From: Paraburkholderia lycopersici
GTDB taxonomy: Bacteria; Pseudomonadota; Gammaproteobacteria; Burkholderiales; Burkholderiaceae
Assembly (NCBI RefSeq): GCF_900096975.1
Contig: NZ_FMYQ01000010.1
Coordinates: 150,691-214,690, forward strand
Direction of reading: 5' to 3'
DNA: 64,000 nt
In this document: positions 63,216 to 64,000 of the stretch, piece by piece
How positions within the stretch are numbered: position 1 is the first letter of the stretch
How the letters are laid out: every line of letters begins with the position of its first letter
Notes under the pieces: generated by a model
The model's input: only the letters and a program-made list of their open reading frames with translations
Databases searched by the model: none
Told to the model about the DNA's origin: nothing
Made by a program: the position numbers and the translations under genes

Positions 63216-63812
63216 TCAGTGCGCCGGCGCCGCGGCGACAGCAACGCGAGGCCGCCCGACCGGAATGATCGGGCGTCCGTATGCCTCGATCAGGATCTCT
63301 GCCGCCGACAGATAGAAAGCAAGCACCGCAGTGAGCAGCCCCATGTAGCCGCCTGCGTGATGTACGGCCGCGGAACCCGTCCATTCGCCCACAGCCAGCA
63401 GGGCGAACGTCACCCACAAGGAGAAAAAGATCATCTGCAGCGCCACGGGCGAACGAAACGTGCCAAGCCACATGTAGAAGCTGAATACGCCCCAGATGCA
63501 CAAATACCACCCGACAAAGGACGCCGGGACCTTGTCGTGCAGGAACAGAACGAAGAGCGCAAACGACCACCAGAATGCACCGTAGCTCACGAACGCGGTA
63601 ACCCCGAACGTATTGCCGCGCGGCACCTCCATCACACCGGCAATCATCTGGGCAGTTCCGCCGAACGCGAGCGCGCAGGCCAACACGAGGTTCATGCCGT
63701 CGCCAGCGAACCACCCGGCGTTTATCATGCTAAGCAGCCATGTGGTCAGTGCGAAGCCGGCCAGCCCGAGAGGGGCTGGATTCGGATACTTGATATTGTT
63801 AGCAATGCTCAT
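63216..63812 (-). CDS. GPR1/FUN34/YaaH (SatP) acetate transporter family protein
   Basis: This 198-residue membrane protein has six helices. The family motif NPAPLGLAGFALTTWLLSMI opens it, and WYLCIWGVFSFYMWLGTF follows at the fifth helix. SatP-type proteins carry acetate and succinate. The gene lies just downstream of the acetyl-CoA synthetase gene whose 3' end is at the right edge, on the same strand, so uptake and activation of acetate are genetically linked. The gap is 68 bases. No mutation of conserved residues is evident. Confidence 0.9.
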   Translation of the reverse strand: MSIANNIKYPNPAPLGLAGFALTTWLLSMINAGWFAGDGMNLVLACALAFGGTAQMIAGVMEVPRGNTFGVTAFVSYGAFWWSFALFVLFLHDKVPASFVGWYLCIWGVFSFYMWLGTFRSPVALQMIFFSLWVTFALLAVGEWTGSAAVHHAGGYMGLLTAVLAFYLSAAEILIEAYGRPIIPVGRPRVAVAAAPAH

Positions 63813-63880
63813 AGTTGTCTCCTGGTGATTGGCGTCGTAATCGACGTTATATGAATGAGTGCTTCTAACCGGTGAGCTCT

Positions 63881-64000
63881 CTAGATCGACTCCCCGAGTT
63901 GCTCCAGAATCGCCGGGTTTTCCAGCGTCGAAACGTCCTGCGTGATCGCCTCGCCCTTCGCAAGCGAGCGCAGCAGGCGCCGCATGATCTTGCCCGAACG
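63881..64000 (-). CDS. acs: acetyl-CoA synthetase, C-terminal end (partial)
   Basis: The last 39 codons are present; the rest lies beyond the right edge. The segment [18 protein letters not shown], followed by [15 protein letters not shown], is the conserved Acs C-terminus, and the lysine in SGK is the acetylation-controlled catalytic lysine of the adenylation step. Acs converts acetate, ATP and CoA to acetyl-CoA. The following satP-like gene on the same strand supports acetate metabolism, which also receives acetyl-CoA from the dmpF reaction. Confidence 0.9.
   Translation of the reverse strand, partial: RSGKIMRRLLRSLAKGEAITQDVSTLENPAILEQLGESI

Noticed and set aside
1..64000. CRISPR arrays, insertion sequences, tRNA or rRNA genes, prophage
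   Set aside because: No regularly spaced repeats, transposase signatures, tRNA-like cloverleaf or integrase was seen on either strand; the island at 41-47.6 kb has no visible attachment sites.

Overview
The window is high-GC DNA with the protein families, operon styles and gene neighbourhoods of a Burkholderiaceae member (Burkholderia, Paraburkholderia or Caballeronia). Supporting features are a complete dmp-type phenol meta-cleavage operon, a Gram-negative porin, AcnB, paired cydAB/cydDC loci and many FCD, AraC and LysR regulators. The genus is inferred from familiarity with these proteins, not from a search. No rRNA, tRNA, CRISPR array or insertion sequence was seen.

Left part (1-8.3 kb): a small membrane protein, a decayed AbrB-family membrane-protein gene, a TetR regulator, an AraC C-terminal fragment, a DUF1697 protein and NnrS. 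Next come an FCD/GntR regulator and an MFS carboxylate-type transporter, each preceded by a TGGTnGGACCA palindrome. A BON-domain protein and a porin follow.

Phenol degradation (8.3-23.8 kb): on the minus strand, dmpK-L-M-N-O-P (multicomponent phenol hydroxylase), dmpQ (ferredoxin), dmpB (catechol 2,3-dioxygenase), a GlcG/HbpS-like gene, then dmpC-E-F-G-H-I-D take phenol through catechol and 2-hydroxymuconic semialdehyde to pyruvate and acetyl-CoA. A sigma-54 -24/-12 promoter and a DmpR-type upstream site lie in the divergent gap. On the other side are dmpR and a translationally overlapping GntR-family gene.

Middle part (23.8-40.8 kb): an M14 deacylase with an amino-acid-type binding protein and a divergent LysR regulator; an orphan SsuA-like binding protein; a YadG/YadH-like ABC exporter; aconitase B with a clear terminator; an AraC regulator with a five-gene operon (AhpD-like protein, acyl-CoA-dehydrogenase-like flavoprotein, NrtA/SsuA-type ABC importer); and metY.

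Accessory island (40.9-47.6 kb): a zinc-ribbon/TIR/STAND-NTPase/TPR protein of 1176 residues sits with a four-helix membrane protein on one strand. Diverging from them are a small protein with an internal PGDYG-like duplication and a TRAFs-binding (DUF4071)-like TPR protein. This looks like an uncharacterised immune or conflict system and is the most interesting part of the window.

Right part (47.6-64 kb): a chemoreceptor, an SDR, a pentaheme cytochrome fusing an AdhB-like triheme part to a TsdA-like diheme part, and a cytochrome bd locus. That locus comprises cydA, cydB, a two-helix CydX-like gene, a UbiV-like gene without its Fe-S cysteines, a second convergent CydX-like copy, and cydDC. 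A peroxiredoxin/ArsR pair, a GGDEF protein, a SatP-type acetate transporter and the 3' end of acs complete the window. Together these suggest low-oxygen, peroxide or sulfide-tolerant respiration next to acetate use.
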